This document shows, one piece after another, positions 44,981 to 56,933 of a DNA stretch of 64,000 nucleotides. The notes under the pieces are model-generated. The model saw only the letters and a program-made list of their open reading frames with translations. It was not told the DNA's origin and ran no database searches. The position numbers and the translations under genes were made by a program. This stretch comes from Fragum whitleyi (lineage: Eukaryota; Mollusca; Bivalvia; Cardiida; Cardiidae), in the NCBI GenBank assembly GCA_948146395.1, contig OX411544.1, positions 37,852,630 through 37,916,629 on the forward strand. Reading direction: 5' to 3'. Every line of letters begins with the position of its first letter. Within the stretch, counting starts at the first letter, position 1.

Positions 44981-46972
44981 CGTGGCTCGTGTTTGACCCT
45001 AACCAGGGTTTTGAACCCCCAATCTGAAAATATCTTATTTTGAACCCTAGAAATTTCTCCTAAGGGGGTCATTTTGACCTTGAGAGGAATTACTAAGGGT
45101 CAAAACAAGATTTTAAAACCCAAGACTTTCACAAATTACCAGCTTAAGTGCAACAAATTAATACCCATTCTCTGTAACGACTTAAACACTTTTGGCACAC
45201 ATGGTCTCCGATTTTGATGAAATTTCACATACAGGAAGGGACTAATAATAAGAGAAGAAATTGACAAAAAGAATGTTTTCAGATCATCTGGTTACCATGG
45301 CAACGGCCTTCAAAGCACAGAAATTTGCAAAATTAAGCTTTTTTGAAGCTATATAATTTGGTCTTTATATGAAGATGATGGTTGTTTTGGTATGTTTTTG
45401 ATAGAATAGGACCTAAATTTTTGAACTAGATCTTTTGTTGTGTCAGTTAGTGTCAAAAAGATTGGTTACCATGACAACAAATATGGCTTATTTTGATAAA
45501 TTGATCTGAAAATGTTGTCTATAGTTTCCTGTTTTTCTTCGCTTATGACTGGCATTTGATGTGTAGATGGAATTTAATATGTAAAAGGAGCAACTAAGAT
45601 ACAAATTATTTTGTTGTTGTGTGCATTGGTTACCTTGACAACGGTAACTATGACTCATAATATGGCTGTTTTTGTGACTTCTAAGTTATTTCTTGAATTT
45701 TTGCAGCATGATGAACTGATGATGATTATTGGGACACATCTAACAAAAAGTGCTCTTTCAAAAACCGCAAAGAAATCATTGGGCCTTTTTGTTACCATGG
45801 CAACCATTTTTATTATTTTCTTAAATCAGTTATTTTAAGTACCTGAAAGTTTGCATGTGATAAGAAAAGAGATCCAATAAGCTTCTATCAAAATACAAGA
45901 AAAAAGAACAAAAATTGTAATAGTTGCCATGGTAATTTGCCGATACAACCAAAAATTAAGCATTTTTTGGGTCATTTTGTAGCCTTTTCCCTAAAAAATG
46001 AAACCAATTTACACAACTTTTTTGATATATTAGTTAGAGGAAAGTTTGAACTTAATTTAGGATTAAGAAATATTCAGGTTGCTTGGCGTTGGATACCCGT
46101 ATCCAAGGACTAAAAATGGGCTTTTGTGTATTTTTACATAATTGTTCCCATAGCAACCGGCTATTTCCTGCAAGTTTTTGAAAAAAAATCTTATATGTCC
46201 TAAAAGGTCTTTCTGAGCAATTTTGTAAATTATCATAACATTGAATGGGAGTTCAATTATCTAGTCATTTGAGGACTCTCAAGATGTTCTGAAATTGTCT
46301 TCATTTATGGGATATGAATTCACGTTGCCATAGCAACGAACACAAAAGTTATTATTATGTGAATGTTAATGTGGTATTTCTTTGTAAAACGGAAAACAAT
46401 GTCTGTATTTTGTCATAACATTTGAAAAAATTCAAAAATCAATATTTTAGTAGGATATGTGTGTTGTTGCTATGGAAACATAAGTAAACAACGTTTGCCC
46501 AAGAATATTATTAATTCATTTGAGAGAACCAAGATGGGGAACTTATATCTTATGTGATTTTATTTTAGTTTGTGCTGCATTATTGATATATTTGAATGTA
46601 AAAACTCGCAAAAACGGACTTTTACAATCTTTAACTTCTGTTTCCATGGCAACCAGAAGTGATTTTAAGATTTTTTTTATCTTATTTTTACGTTTGGGTC
46701 AGCCCTATCCTCATGTATAAATTTTATCAAAATTTGAGACATAGCGTGCCACACTCCCTATTTAAAAGTGTATCGCTTACAGAGAATTGCTATTAATTAC
46801 TTGTTTGTCTTCATTACAAGAAACAGTTAAAGTGACTCTTAAATATGCAAAATTCTACTTTTTAATTGCTTTTTCTGTTGTTTTGACCCCTTTTAATTCA
46901 GATTTGACCCCCAGAATTTCATAGGTGAGGTGTCAATGACTCCTCAATATCAAAAACTATCATGAGCCGTGT
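44981..46972. repeat. GGGTCAAA-type MITE, split by a larger element
   Basis: Left GTGGCTCGTGTTTGACCCTA and right CATGAGCCGTGTC correspond to the ends of the 375-bp copy at 2560-2934. TTGACC/GGGTCA blocks lie on both sides of the inserted 45,157-46,802 element. Confidence 0.5.
45157..46802. mobile_element. Element with repeated GTTACCATGGCAAC cores
   Basis: The left end (ATTAATACCCATTCTCTGTA, then ACTTAAACACTTTTGGCAC) and right end (GTGCCACACTCCC, then TTTAAAAGTGTATC, then TTACAGAGAATTGC) are imperfect inverted repeats. Inside, the near-palindrome GTTACCATGGCAAC or a variant (GTTGCCATAGCAAC, GTTACCATGACAAC) recurs about every 100-180 bp, for example near 45,290, 45,467, 45,630, 45,790, 45,925, 46,323, 46,475 and 46,646. 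No credible ORF. Confidence 0.6.
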
Positions 46973-47119
46973 CAAATCAATCTAGCAACAAAAATTAGTT
47001 GAATAATAGAAGACAACTCATGTACATGGATTCAGACAGGATGATAGAAAAAAAGGAAATGGACTGGCTAATTATCCTAAGATCACAGCTTTTGCTTTAG
47101 GTTAATGAATTGTAATTTA

Positions 47120-47165
47120 CCTTATTCAGGTGAGCCTATAAAGCCATGTTGATCCTCTTGTTGCT
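47120..47165 (+). repeat. Tail of an AGCTCACC element
   Basis: CAGGTGAGCCTATAAAGCCA followed by TGATCCTCTTGTT matches the family tail. No intact head is adjacent. Confidence 0.5.
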
Positions 47166-47487
47166 TATAAGCTTTCCGTTTTGCAAAACTTCCCTTTAAT
47201 TGAAACTTCTGAAAGTGAAAATATTTTCACATATTACCTCCCTTTAAAGCTTTTTAATGATTTTCTTGATACATGTAGTTGTATTTTCATACAACAGGGA
47301 TTTTAAGTATTTTTGGCATGCTATTATTGAGCTATTTCATGTATTGATGATATGATCTGTTAAGTTTTGTGTATTTTCCTGTGAGAATCAAAGTAATTTT
47401 CTTCCTCTTGAATACAGTAAACAGTTAAAAGTCTATGGTATCAAATGTCATGATATTACTAATTAGATATTATCTTCGGGTTACAAA

Positions 47488-47534
47488 AATGTGGTATATA
47501 CAGCTCTAATAAAGCTGTATATGCCACATTTTGG
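47488..47534. repeat. Short hairpin
   Basis: AATGTGGTATATACAGCT, then CTAATAA, then AGCTGTATATGCCACATT: 18-bp arms with one mismatch. Confidence 0.8.
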
Positions 47535-47882
47535 TCTCCCTCCAACTATATGGAATTTCATGTCATGTGTGTCTTACTCATTTGATGGGAGTAGTTGCAG
47601 CTGTTTGTAATGGACTAGAATTCTATGGTAAAATGAGTATTTCTTTTGAAAACTTGATTGAAATACATAGAAGTTCAAATTACTGTTTATTGACAAAATA
47701 TTGAATAAAATAATGTGAGATCAGTTTCTCTGTTTCTTTAAGATTAGAATTTAAATTTTCACAAAATAATGGAAGCTCATATTCCTATTTAAGTCATTAA
47801 GACAGTTTCTGCTTTAGGCAACTCAACTTTGGACCTCTTGTTCAAGAGGTCAGCACTCTACCTCTCAGCCACAGACACATCC

Positions 47883-47953
47883 TCGCAAGCCAAGGGTTCT
47901 AACTCCACTATGTTCGTAAGGAATATAGTGGAGTTAGAACCCTTGGCTTGCGA
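47883..47953. repeat. Perfect 29-bp-arm hairpin
   Basis: 47,883-47,911 and 47,925-47,953 are exact reverse complements (TCGCAAGCCAAGGGTTCTAA and on to CACTAT) around a 13-base loop. The left arm runs on from an AAGAGGTCAGCACTCTACC tRNA-like stretch of a minus-strand SINE at about 47,830-47,885. Confidence 0.85.
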
Positions 47954-47987
47954 AGATGCCATAGACACAACCCCTTAAGGACCTATA

Positions 47988-48275
47988 TATAATGTGACCT
48001 GTCATGCAAAAAGAGACCACCTGGGAACTTTTAAAGATAAAATTTGAAAAAGATATTGGTTCCAGTATGGGTTTCCATAACTATTGGTTGCAATTCAAAA
48101 ATTCTTTCTTGGACAGTTCATAGTTCATTCTAGATTAAGAAAATAAGCCAAGTGCAAAAAGTTTCGACCAAAGTCAGTCCGTGCAACCATTGTTAGATGC
48201 TCCATCCTCCACGATATAACTTAAAAAATGTTGAAAGCTGCGTAAAACTCCATTCAATCAATCAATTCTTTTGAA
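47988..48275 (+). repeat. SINE body plus tail
   Basis: TGTGACCTGTCATGCAAAAA body, TAGATGCTCCATCCTCCACG and CGATATAACTT, then TTGAAAGCTGCGTAAAACTC and an ATCAATCAATC tail. The tRNA head is missing. Related to 29,634-30,130. Confidence 0.65.
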
Positions 48276-48485
48276 TCTGCAACATATAATCTGTGCTGAA
48301 AACATGCATTCATAGAATCTCATAAGTGTTCAGAATGGTGCAGTTATCGTATATGGAATTATTGTTCAATTTAGGAAAACTTTGTGGCGCACCATTGCAA
48401 TTCCAAAGGTTGAAAAAAATAGGGATTTTGATTAAGTACTTGAGGCAACAAAACAATCTACGAAAGGTAAAGAAAATGAGATTGT

Positions 48486-48715
48486 GTGTGAGATTTCCAA
48501 CAATTTAAATACATACAAAGCAAAGACTCTAGATAGTCTGTTCATCTGCACAGTCTGACCAGAGTCTTTTTTTTGCGTTAAGTAGCTAGATAAAGTCTCA
48601 AAGTATTCGTAGGCCAACAGGTAATTTTATATTTACAGTTTGCGGTTGTCTACGCTGCTCAGTGTATGCATCTCATGAACATTACAAATTGTTGGAAATG
48701 TCACGCACAGGCTCA
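48486..48715. mobile_element. TIR element, family GAGCCTGTGC (copy 3)
   Basis: The left end GTGTGTGAGATTTCCAACAA is inverted to the right end TTGTTGGAAATGTCACGCAC with AGGCTC. The interior AGTCTGTTCATCTGCACAGT matches the copies at 3649 and 13,991. Confidence 0.65.
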
Positions 48716-49118
48716 AATAATTATATAGTACAGAAGCAGAGGTTATGTATAATGATCCAGTTAAAGCAACATGAGTCTCTCAGAAAGATGTGATATAGAT
48801 AGAAAAGTAAATCTTAGTGAAGTTTTCTGGAAAATTGTCAGGCACAGGCTTACAAATGTGTTGTGATTGATGCACTAAGAGGTTTAGGTGTGATCGTCAA
48901 GAAGATTATTCTACAGTTGACCATGATTAATGCACTTGTATCACCTTACAGTTAATATTTTATTCGCCTCCAAGGTCAGACAGGGGTCACCTGCATAATT
49001 ATTGGTATCAATGACAGGCAGTTATACAGAATTATTGATCAAAGGATAACACTGCCTCATCTAACGCCAGGAGACTGTAACATTTTGGACCACTGCTCTA
49101 TTGACCATTATCTTGATT
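48716..49118. other. Unassigned flank of the hAT compound
   Basis: No gene is seen. The last six bases, TTGATT (49,113-49,118), recur just after the compound at 56,934-56,939 and are the candidate outer target duplication. Confidence 0.5.
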
Positions 49119-49459
49119 CAGGGTTTTCCTTGACGCATAAATCGCGCGACAAAGTCGCAATTTTAAAACAAATGACCCGTAAAAATTTTACCTGCGCGTC
49201 ATTCATGACGCAAGTTTCAAAATCCAACTTTTTGTGAAGAAAATTGACCTTTTTGCGAAAATCGTCGACAATTTTGATAATATACTGATTTACGACATTC
49301 AATTTAGCGACAGTCGAAAATCTGTTTTTCCAAAGTTTATTTTTATCGATGCCTTTATCTATATTTAGATAACCGACGGGTTGTAGATATTTCTATTGAA
49401 TTCTGACTCGACTTCCGGTTATAAAACGTATCGTTTACCCGACTACTAAAGATCATAAA

Positions 49460-51509
49460 ATGTCGCGACAAATTAAGATGTCGAAGTTCCTTTCGTCTGC
49501 ACCGGCTAGTCCTAGCAATCAGACGACGAAAGAGAGCTCTGGTAGCGAGTCTGATTGTGAAGCCCTAGGTCCGTCTACTAAAAAGAGCCACCGGTCTTTC
49601 AGTCAGAAATGGTTAAAAACCTTCAGTTGGCTCAAATTCGCTGATGGTGAAATGCTATGTGACCCGTGTATGAAAACGAAAAGAAAAAAATAATCCGTTC
49701 ACTGTTAGCTGTACAAACTTTCGTCTTTCAACCTTAGAACGACACGAAAAATTCAAAATGCATGAAGAGGCCCTCAAACAATCACAATTAGGGGCTGTTT
49801 TTTCAAGGAGCTTTGAAAGGGCTCAAAAGCAGGCTGATGGTAAAGTGAATGATCAGACAAAGCGTCATGTCGTGCAGATGAGAACTGCTTATATGATGGC
49901 AACAAATGGTATTCCTGCTAACAGTTTCACTTATTTAATGGAACTTCAAGTTGAATATGGCTGTGAATTTGCCTCTAATCATTATAAGAAACCAGAAGTT
50001 GTGTCTGAAATGGAGTCAGTCCTTTGTGAACAAATTGAATTAAATTTGATTGAAAGCATTTGTGATAGCCCATTCTTTGGAGTAATGCTGGATGAAACCA
50101 TTGACATAACTATTGACAAAAAGTTAGTTGTCTATGTTAGGTATATCAAACAAGGAAAACCTGTTGTTTCTTACCTAGGAAACCATAAAATTGAAGACTG
50201 CACAGCCCAGGGTATTAAAACAGCTTTGTGTAGTTTCTTGGAAGAGAAAAACATTATTCACAACAATGATTATTCTAAACTGGTAGCCCTAGGTACAGAT
50301 GGTGCAGCTGTTATGGTGGGCTGGAGAAATGGTCTAGGTGTGAAAATGAAGGAGTTGAACCCTATCTTATTGCAGGTGCACTGTATTGCACACCGTTTAA
50401 ACTTAGCTGCCTCCCAAGCCAGTAAAGGCATTGACTATCTGCAAGAGTATAAGAACTTTATTCAAACTTTGTATCGATTTTTCTCAGATTCAAGTGTTAG
50501 GTATGATAAACTGCGAGACCTACAGACAATATTGCATGGTCATGCACAGCAAATCCCTGAGGGTACATCAGTTCGATGGCTATCAGTAGAAAGTGCTGTC
50601 AAAATGATATATAAAAACATTGATGCTATAATAATGACACTTGAAGATGACAAGGACAAAACTGGAAAGGCTGCAGGGCTGTAGAAATTTTTTAATTCAA
50701 CTATTTGTCTTTTGGTCACTGCCCCGATGATAGATGTTCTGATTGTCATTAGAGTTTTAAGCCAGATTTTCCAAAAGGATGTAGTTAATCTGTCTATGAT
50801 AAGCCACAATGTAAATTCCACCATCCAAACCTTGCAACAAATGAAAAATGGGTCACATATTGTTGATCAATTGTTGCAAGATTTGGGTGATGTTGATGTC
50901 AGTGGAAAAGCAGTTGACAAAAATGTACAGTTTACTGACAATAATAATCAAAGACTTAGATTCCAAAGAATTAGGGACCAGTTCATTGATAACCTTACAG
51001 AAAACCTTCAGAACAGATTTCCTGAAAATGAACTAAACATGATTCTTTGTTTTGACAAATTATTCAATCCAAAGAAATACCCTCTGAATCATCGTGAACT
51101 GGCCAACTATGGTATTGAAGAACTTGACAAAATCTGCCAGCATTACGAATCAGTTCTTGATGTTGAAAGATGTAAAGTTCAATTTTTACAATTTAAGCAT
51201 TTTACCTGTTCATACAGAGAAGTGAATGACTTTCAGCAACACATTGAAATGCTCTTGAAAGACCACTCTGAGAATTACCCAGATTTTGTCAAGCTTGCTT
51301 CAATAGTAATAGTTAATCCGGTCTCAAGTGCACCATGTGAGAGGTGATTTTCACATCAAAATGCCTTAAAAACAAAGTCTAGAAATAGACTGAATCCAGA
51401 CAGATTAAATAGACTACTAATGATCAGGTTGGTTGGTCCACAAAGGAATCAGGTAGACTTTCTAGCAGCAGCCAGAGCTTTTGGGACATTAAAAACAAGA
51501 ACAAAGTAA
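49460..51509 (+). pseudogene. hAT transposase, copy 1, three disablements
   Basis: From ATG 49,460 the first 77 codons hold an N-terminal zinc-finger-like module of ZNF862 type (FSQKWLKTFSWLKFADGEML, then CDPC). An extra base in the A run near 49,680-49,690 ends the frame, and the homology continues one base over through FRLSTLERHEKF into 49,758-50,684. The catalytic core follows, with VMLDETIDI, LGTDGAAVMVG and HCIAHRLNLAA. An in-frame TAG at 50,682 interrupts GKAAGL/KFF, an in-frame TGA at 51,345 interrupts SSAPCER/FSHQNAL in the C-terminal dimerisation domain, and the final stop is at 51,507. Apart from these three lesions the ~680-codon protein is continuous. Not functional as it stands. 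Confidence 0.9.
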
Positions 51510-51883
51510 AAAGTTGAGTTTATTTTGTTTATTGTGATACGACAGGGTTTTCCTTGACGCATAAATCGCGCGACAAAGTCGCAATTTTAAAACAAATGAC
51601 CCGTAAAAATTTTACCTGCGCGTCATTCATGACGCAAGTTTCAAAATCCAACTTTTTGTGAAGAAAATTGACCTTTTTGCGAAAATCGTCGACAATTTTG
51701 ATAATATACTGATTTACGACATTCAATTTAGCGACAGTCGAAAATCTGTTTTTCCAAAGTTTATTTTTATCGATGCCTTTATCTATATTTAGATAACCGA
51801 CGAGTTGTAGATATTTCTATTGAATTCTGACTCGACTTCCGGTTATAAAACGTATCGTTTACCCGACTACTAAAGATCATAAA

Positions 51884-53933
51884 ATGTCGCGACAAATTAA
51901 GATGTCGAAGTTCCTTTCGTCTGCACCGGCTAGTCCTAGCAATCAGACGACGAAAGAGAGCTCTGGTAGCGAGTCTGATTGTGAAGCCCTAGGTCCGTCT
52001 ACTAAAAAGAGCCGCCGGTCTTTCAGTCAGAAATGGTTAAAAACCTTCAGTTGGCTCAAATTCGCTGATGGTGAAATGCTATGTGACCCGTGTATGAAAA
52101 CGAAAAGAAAAAAATAATCCGTTCACTGTTAGCTGTACAAACTTTCGTCTTTCAACCTTAGAACGACACGAAAAATTCAAAATGCATGTAGAGGCCCTCA
52201 AACAATCACAATTAGGGGCTGTTTTTTCAAGGAGCTTTGAAAGGGCTCAAAAGCAGGCTGATGGTAAAGTGAATGATCAGACAAAGCGTCATGTCGTGCA
52301 GATGAGAACTGCTTATATGATGGCAACAAATGGTATTCCTGCTAACAGTTTCACTTATTTAATGGAACTTCAAGTTGAATATGGCTGTGAATTTGCCTCT
52401 AATCATTATAAGAAACCAGAAGTTGTGTCTGAAATGGAGTCAGTCCTTTGTGAACAAATTGAATTAAATTTGATTGAAAGCATTTGTGATAGCCCATTCT
52501 TTGGAGTAATGCTGGATGAAACCATTGACATAACTATTGACAAAAAGTTAGTTGTCTATGTTAGGTATATCAAACAAGGAAAACCTGTTGTTTCTTACCT
52601 AGGAAACCATAAAATTGAAGACTGCACAGCCCAGGGTATTAAAACAGCTTTGTGTAGTTTCTTGGAAGAGAAAAACATTATTCACAACAATGATTATTCT
52701 AAACTGGTAGCCCTAGGTACAGATGGTGCAGCTGTTATGGTGGGCTGGAGAAATGGTCTAGGTGTGAAAATGAAGGAGTTGAACCCTATCTTATTGCAGG
52801 TGCACTGTATTGCACACCGTTTAAACTTAGCTGCCTCCCAAGCCAGTAAAGGCATTGACTATCTGCAAGAGTATAAGAACTTTATTCAAACTTTGTATCG
52901 ATTTTTCTCAGATTCAAGTGTTAGGTATGATAAACTGCGAGACCTACAGACAATATTGCATGGTCATGCACAGCAAATCCCTGAGGGTACATCAGTTCGA
53001 TGGCTATCAGTAGAAAGTGCTGTCAAAATGATATATAAAAACATTGATGCTATAATAATGACACTTGAAGATGACAAGGACAAAACTGGAAAGGCTGCAG
53101 GGCTGTAGAAATTTTTTAATTCAACTATTTGTCTTTTGGTCACTGCCCCGATGATAGATGTTCTGATTGTCATTAGAGTTTTAAGCCAGATTTTCCAAAA
53201 GGATGTAGTTAATCTGTCTATGATAAGCCACAATGTAAATTCCACCATCCAAACCTTGCAACAAATGAAAAATGGGTCACATATTGTTGATCAATTGTTG
53301 CAAGATTTGGGTGATGTTGATGTCAGTGGAAAAGCAGTTGACAAAAATGTACAGTTTACTGACAATAATAATCAAAGACTTAGATTCCAAAGAATTAGGG
53401 ACCAGTTCATTGATAACCTTACAGAAAACCTTCAGAACAGATTTCCTGAAAATGAACTAAACATGATTCTTTGTTTTGACAAATTATTCAATCCAAAGAA
53501 ATACCCTCTGAATCATCGTGAACTGGCCAACTATGGTATTGAAGAACTTGACAAAATCTGCCAGCATTACGAATCAGTTCTTGATGTTGAAAGATGTAAA
53601 GTTCAATTTTTACAATTTAAGCATTTTACCTGTTCATACAGAGAAGTGAATGACTTTCAGCAACACATTGAAATGCTCTTGAAAGACCACTCTGAGAATT
53701 ACCCAGATTTTGTCAAGCTTGCTTCAATAGTAATAGTTAATCCGGTCTCAAGTGCACCATGTGAGAGGTGATTTTCACATCAAAATGCCTTAAAAACAAA
53801 GTCTAGAAATAGACTGAATCCAGACAGATTAAATAGACTACTAATGATCAGGTTGGTTGGTCCACAAAGGAATCAGGTAGACTTTCTAGCAGCAGCCAGA
53901 GCTTTTGGGACATTAAAAACAAGAACAAAGTAA
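51884..53933 (+). pseudogene. hAT transposase, copy 2
   Basis: Nearly base-for-base repeat of copy 1, with the same A-run frameshift, the same TAG (53,106) and the same TGA (53,769). Differences noticed: His to Arg in the KKS(H/R)RS segment and Glu to Val in the MH(E/V)EALK segment, both shared with copy 3, plus GACGAG for GACGGG in its upstream region. Confidence 0.9.
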
Positions 53934-53966
53934 AAAGTTGAGTTTATTTTGTTTATTGTGATACGA

Positions 53967-56659
53967 CAGGGTTTTCCTTGACGCATAAATCGCGCGACAA
54001 AGTCGCAATTTTAAAACAAATGACCCGTAAAAATTTTACCTGCGCGTCATTCATGACGCAAGTTTCAAAATCCAACTTTTTGTGAAGAAAATTGACCTTT
54101 TTGCGAAAATCGTCGACAATTTTGATAATATACTGATTTACGACATTCAATTTAGCGACAGTCGAAAATCTGTTTTTCCAAAGTTTATTTTTATCGATGC
54201 CTTTATCTATATTTAGATAACCGACGGGTTGTAGATATTTCTATTGAATTCTGACTCGACTTCCGGTTATAAAACGTATCGTTTACCCGACTACTAAAGA
54301 TCATAAAATGTCGCGACAAATTAAGATGTCGAAGTTCCTTTCGTCTGCACCGGCTAGTCCTAGCAATCAGACGACGAAAGAGAGCTCTGGTAGCGAGTCT
54401 GATTGTGAAGCCCTAGGTCCGTCTACTAAAAAGAGCCGCCGGTCTTTCAGTCAGAAATGGTTAAAAACCTTCAGTTGGCTCAAATTCGCTGATGGTGAAA
54501 TGCTATGTGACCCGTGTATGAAAACGAAAAGAAAAAAATAATCCGTTCACTGTTAGCTGTACAAACTTTCGTCTTTCAACCTTAGAACGACACGAAAAAT
54601 TCAAAATGCATGTAGAGGCCCTCAAACAATCACAATTAGGGGCTGTTTTTTCAAGGAGCTTTGAAAGGGCTCAAAAGCAGGCTGATGGTAAAGTGAATGA
54701 TCAGACAAAGCGTCATGTCGTGCAGATGAGAACTGCTTATATGATGGCAACAAATGGTATTCCTGCTAACAGTTTCACTTATTTAATGGAACTTCAAGTT
54801 GAATATGGCTGTGAATTTGCCTCTAATCATTATAAGAAACCAGAAGTTGTGTCTGAAATGGAGTCAGTCCTTTGTGAACAAATTGAATTAAATTTGATTG
54901 AAAGCATTTGTGATAGCCCATTCTTTGGAGTAATGCTGGATGAAACCATTGACATAACTATTGACAAAAAGTTAGTTGTCTATGTTAGGTATATCAAACA
55001 AGGAAAACCTGTTGTTTCTTACCTAGGAAACCATAAAATTGAAGACTGCACAGCCCAGGGTATTAAAACAGCTTTGTGTAGTTTCTTGGAAGAGAAAAAC
55101 ATTATTCACAACAATGATTATTCTAAACTGGTAGCCCTAGGTACAGATGGTGCAGCTGTTATGGTGGGCTGGAGAAATGGTCTAGGTGTGAAAATGAAGG
55201 AGTTGAACCCTATCTTATTGCAGGTGCACTGTATTGCACACCGTTTAAACTTAGCTGCCTCCCAAGCCAGTAAAGGCATTGACTATCTGCAAGAGTATAA
55301 GAACTTTATTCAAACTTTGTATCGATTTTTCTCAGATTCAAGTGTTAGGTATGATAAACTGCGAGACCTACAGACAATATTGCATGGTCATGCACAGCAA
55401 ATCCCTGAGGGTACATCAGTTCGATGGCTATCAGTAGAAAGTGCTGTCAAAATGATATATAAAAACATTGATGCTATAATAATGACACTTGAAGATGACA
55501 AGGACAAAACTGGAAAGGCTGCAGGGCTGTAGAAATTTTTTAATTCAACTATTTGTCTTTTGGTCACTGCCCCGATGATAGATGTTCTGATTGTCATTAG
55601 AGTTTTAAGCCAGATTTTCCAAAAGGATGTAGTTAATCTGTCTATGATAAGCCACAATGTAAATTCCACCATCCAAACCTTGCAACAAATGAAAAATGGG
55701 TCACATATTGTTGATCAATTGTTGCAAGATTTGGGTGATGTTGATGTCAGTGGAAAAGCAGTTGACAAAAATGTACAGTTTACTGACAATAATAATCAAA
55801 GACTTAGATTCCAAAGAATTAGGGACCAGTTCATTGATAACCTTACAGAAAACCTTCAGAACAGATTTCCTGAAAATGAACTAAACATGATTCTTTGTTT
55901 TGACAAATTATTCAATCCAAAGAAATACCCTCTGAATCATCGTGAACTGGCCAACTATGGTATTGAAGAACTTGACAAAATCTGCCAGCATTACGAATCA
56001 GTTCTTGATGTTGAAAGATGTAAAGTTCAATTTTTACAATTTAAGCATTTTACCTGTTCATACAGAGAAGTGAATGACTTTCAGCAACACATTGAAATGC
56101 TCTTGAAAGACCACTCTGAGAATTACCCAGATTTTGTCAAGCTTGCTTCAATAGTAATAGTTAATCCGGTCTCAAGTGCACCATGTGAGAGGTGATTTTC
56201 ACATCAAAATGCCTTAAAAACAAAGTCTAGAAATAGACTGAATCCAGACAGATTAAATAGACTACTAATGATCAGGTTGGTTGGTCCACAAAGGAATCAG
56301 GTAGACTTTCTAGCAGCAGCCAGAGCTTTTGGGACATTAAAAACAAGAACAAAGTAAAAAGTTGAGTTTATTTTGTTTATTGTGATACGATATCAATACT
56401 CTAGTCATATGTGTAAAATGAAGCTATTATCATTAACAATAAACAATGACCAATAAAGCATTTTGGACATTTGCAAAAAAACCCAAATAAATAATAGTTC
56501 ATTTAATTGAAATAAAAGTTGTGTTTGTTTTTTTGTCCGATGTTTCTTGAATCCTTAGGCATCTATAGAATGACCCCCCAAAATAGAGAAATGACCCCCA
56601 ATTCTGAAGGCATGGGGGTCACAATGACCCCCAAATTCTTATGCCCAGGGAAAACCCTG
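53967..56659 (+). mobile_element. Inner complete hAT element, 2,693 bp
   Basis: The only uninterrupted TIR-to-TIR copy. It starts CAGGGTTTTCCTTGACGCAT and ends ATGCCCAGGGAAAACCCTG, with TACGA on each side (53,962-53,966 and 56,660-56,664). The left subterminal region repeats TGACGC/GCGTCA; the right repeats TGACCCCC/GGGGGTCA. A 5-bp duplication is short for hAT (usually 8), but 5- and 6-bp groups are known. It encodes a broken transposase. Confidence 0.85.
54308..56357 (+). pseudogene. hAT transposase, copy 3
   Basis: Same three lesions as copies 1 and 2 (A-run frameshift, TAG at 55,530, TGA at 56,193), and the same Arg and Val variants as copy 2. It belongs to the complete inner element. 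The tail that follows contains AATAAA motifs that could have served as its poly(A) signal. Confidence 0.9.
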
Positions 56660-56933
56660 TACGATATCAATACTCTAGTCATATGTGTAAAATGAAGCTA
56701 TTATCATTAACAATAAACAATGACCAATAAAGCATTTTGGACATTTGCAAAAAAACCCAAATAAATAATAGTTCATTTTATTGAAATAAAAGTTGTGTTT
56801 GTTTTTTTGTCCGATGTTTCTTGAATCCTTAGGCATCTATAGAATGACCCCCCAAAATAGAGAAATGACCCCCAATTCTGAAGGCATGGGGGTCACAATG
56901 ACCCCCAAATTCTTATGCCCAGGGAAAACCCTG

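Larger units (their letters stand above)
49119..56933 (+). mobile_element. Compound hAT transposon: three heads, two tails
   Basis: CAGGGTTTTCCTTGACGCAT begins at 49,119, 51,543 and 53,967, an exact 2,424-bp period. After the third unit come two 269-bp tails (56,391-56,659 and 56,665-56,933), each ending AGGGAAAACCCTG, the inverted counterpart of the head. TTGATT flanks the whole. Each internal head is preceded by TACGA, and TACGA lies between the two tails. This is the pattern of one copy inserted into another at TACGA, plus a tandem gain of one head. Very few base differences are seen between the units (examples: GCCACC/GCCGCC, GAAGAG/GTAGAG, GACGGG/GACGAG). Confidence 0.88.

Noticed and set aside
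49108..49302. Minus-strand 64-codon frame repeated at each hAT head
   Set aside because: It lies in the subterminal region and runs through the TIR; no similarity to a known transposon protein. Repeated only because the unit is repeated.
50540..50824. 94-codon minus-strand frame in each hAT copy
   Set aside because: Antisense to the transposase core and dimerisation linker; identical in all copies for the same reason.
49119..51542. Three tandem transposases as a functional multi-gene array
   Set aside because: Each copy has the same frameshift and two stops, so none encodes a full protein as it stands.
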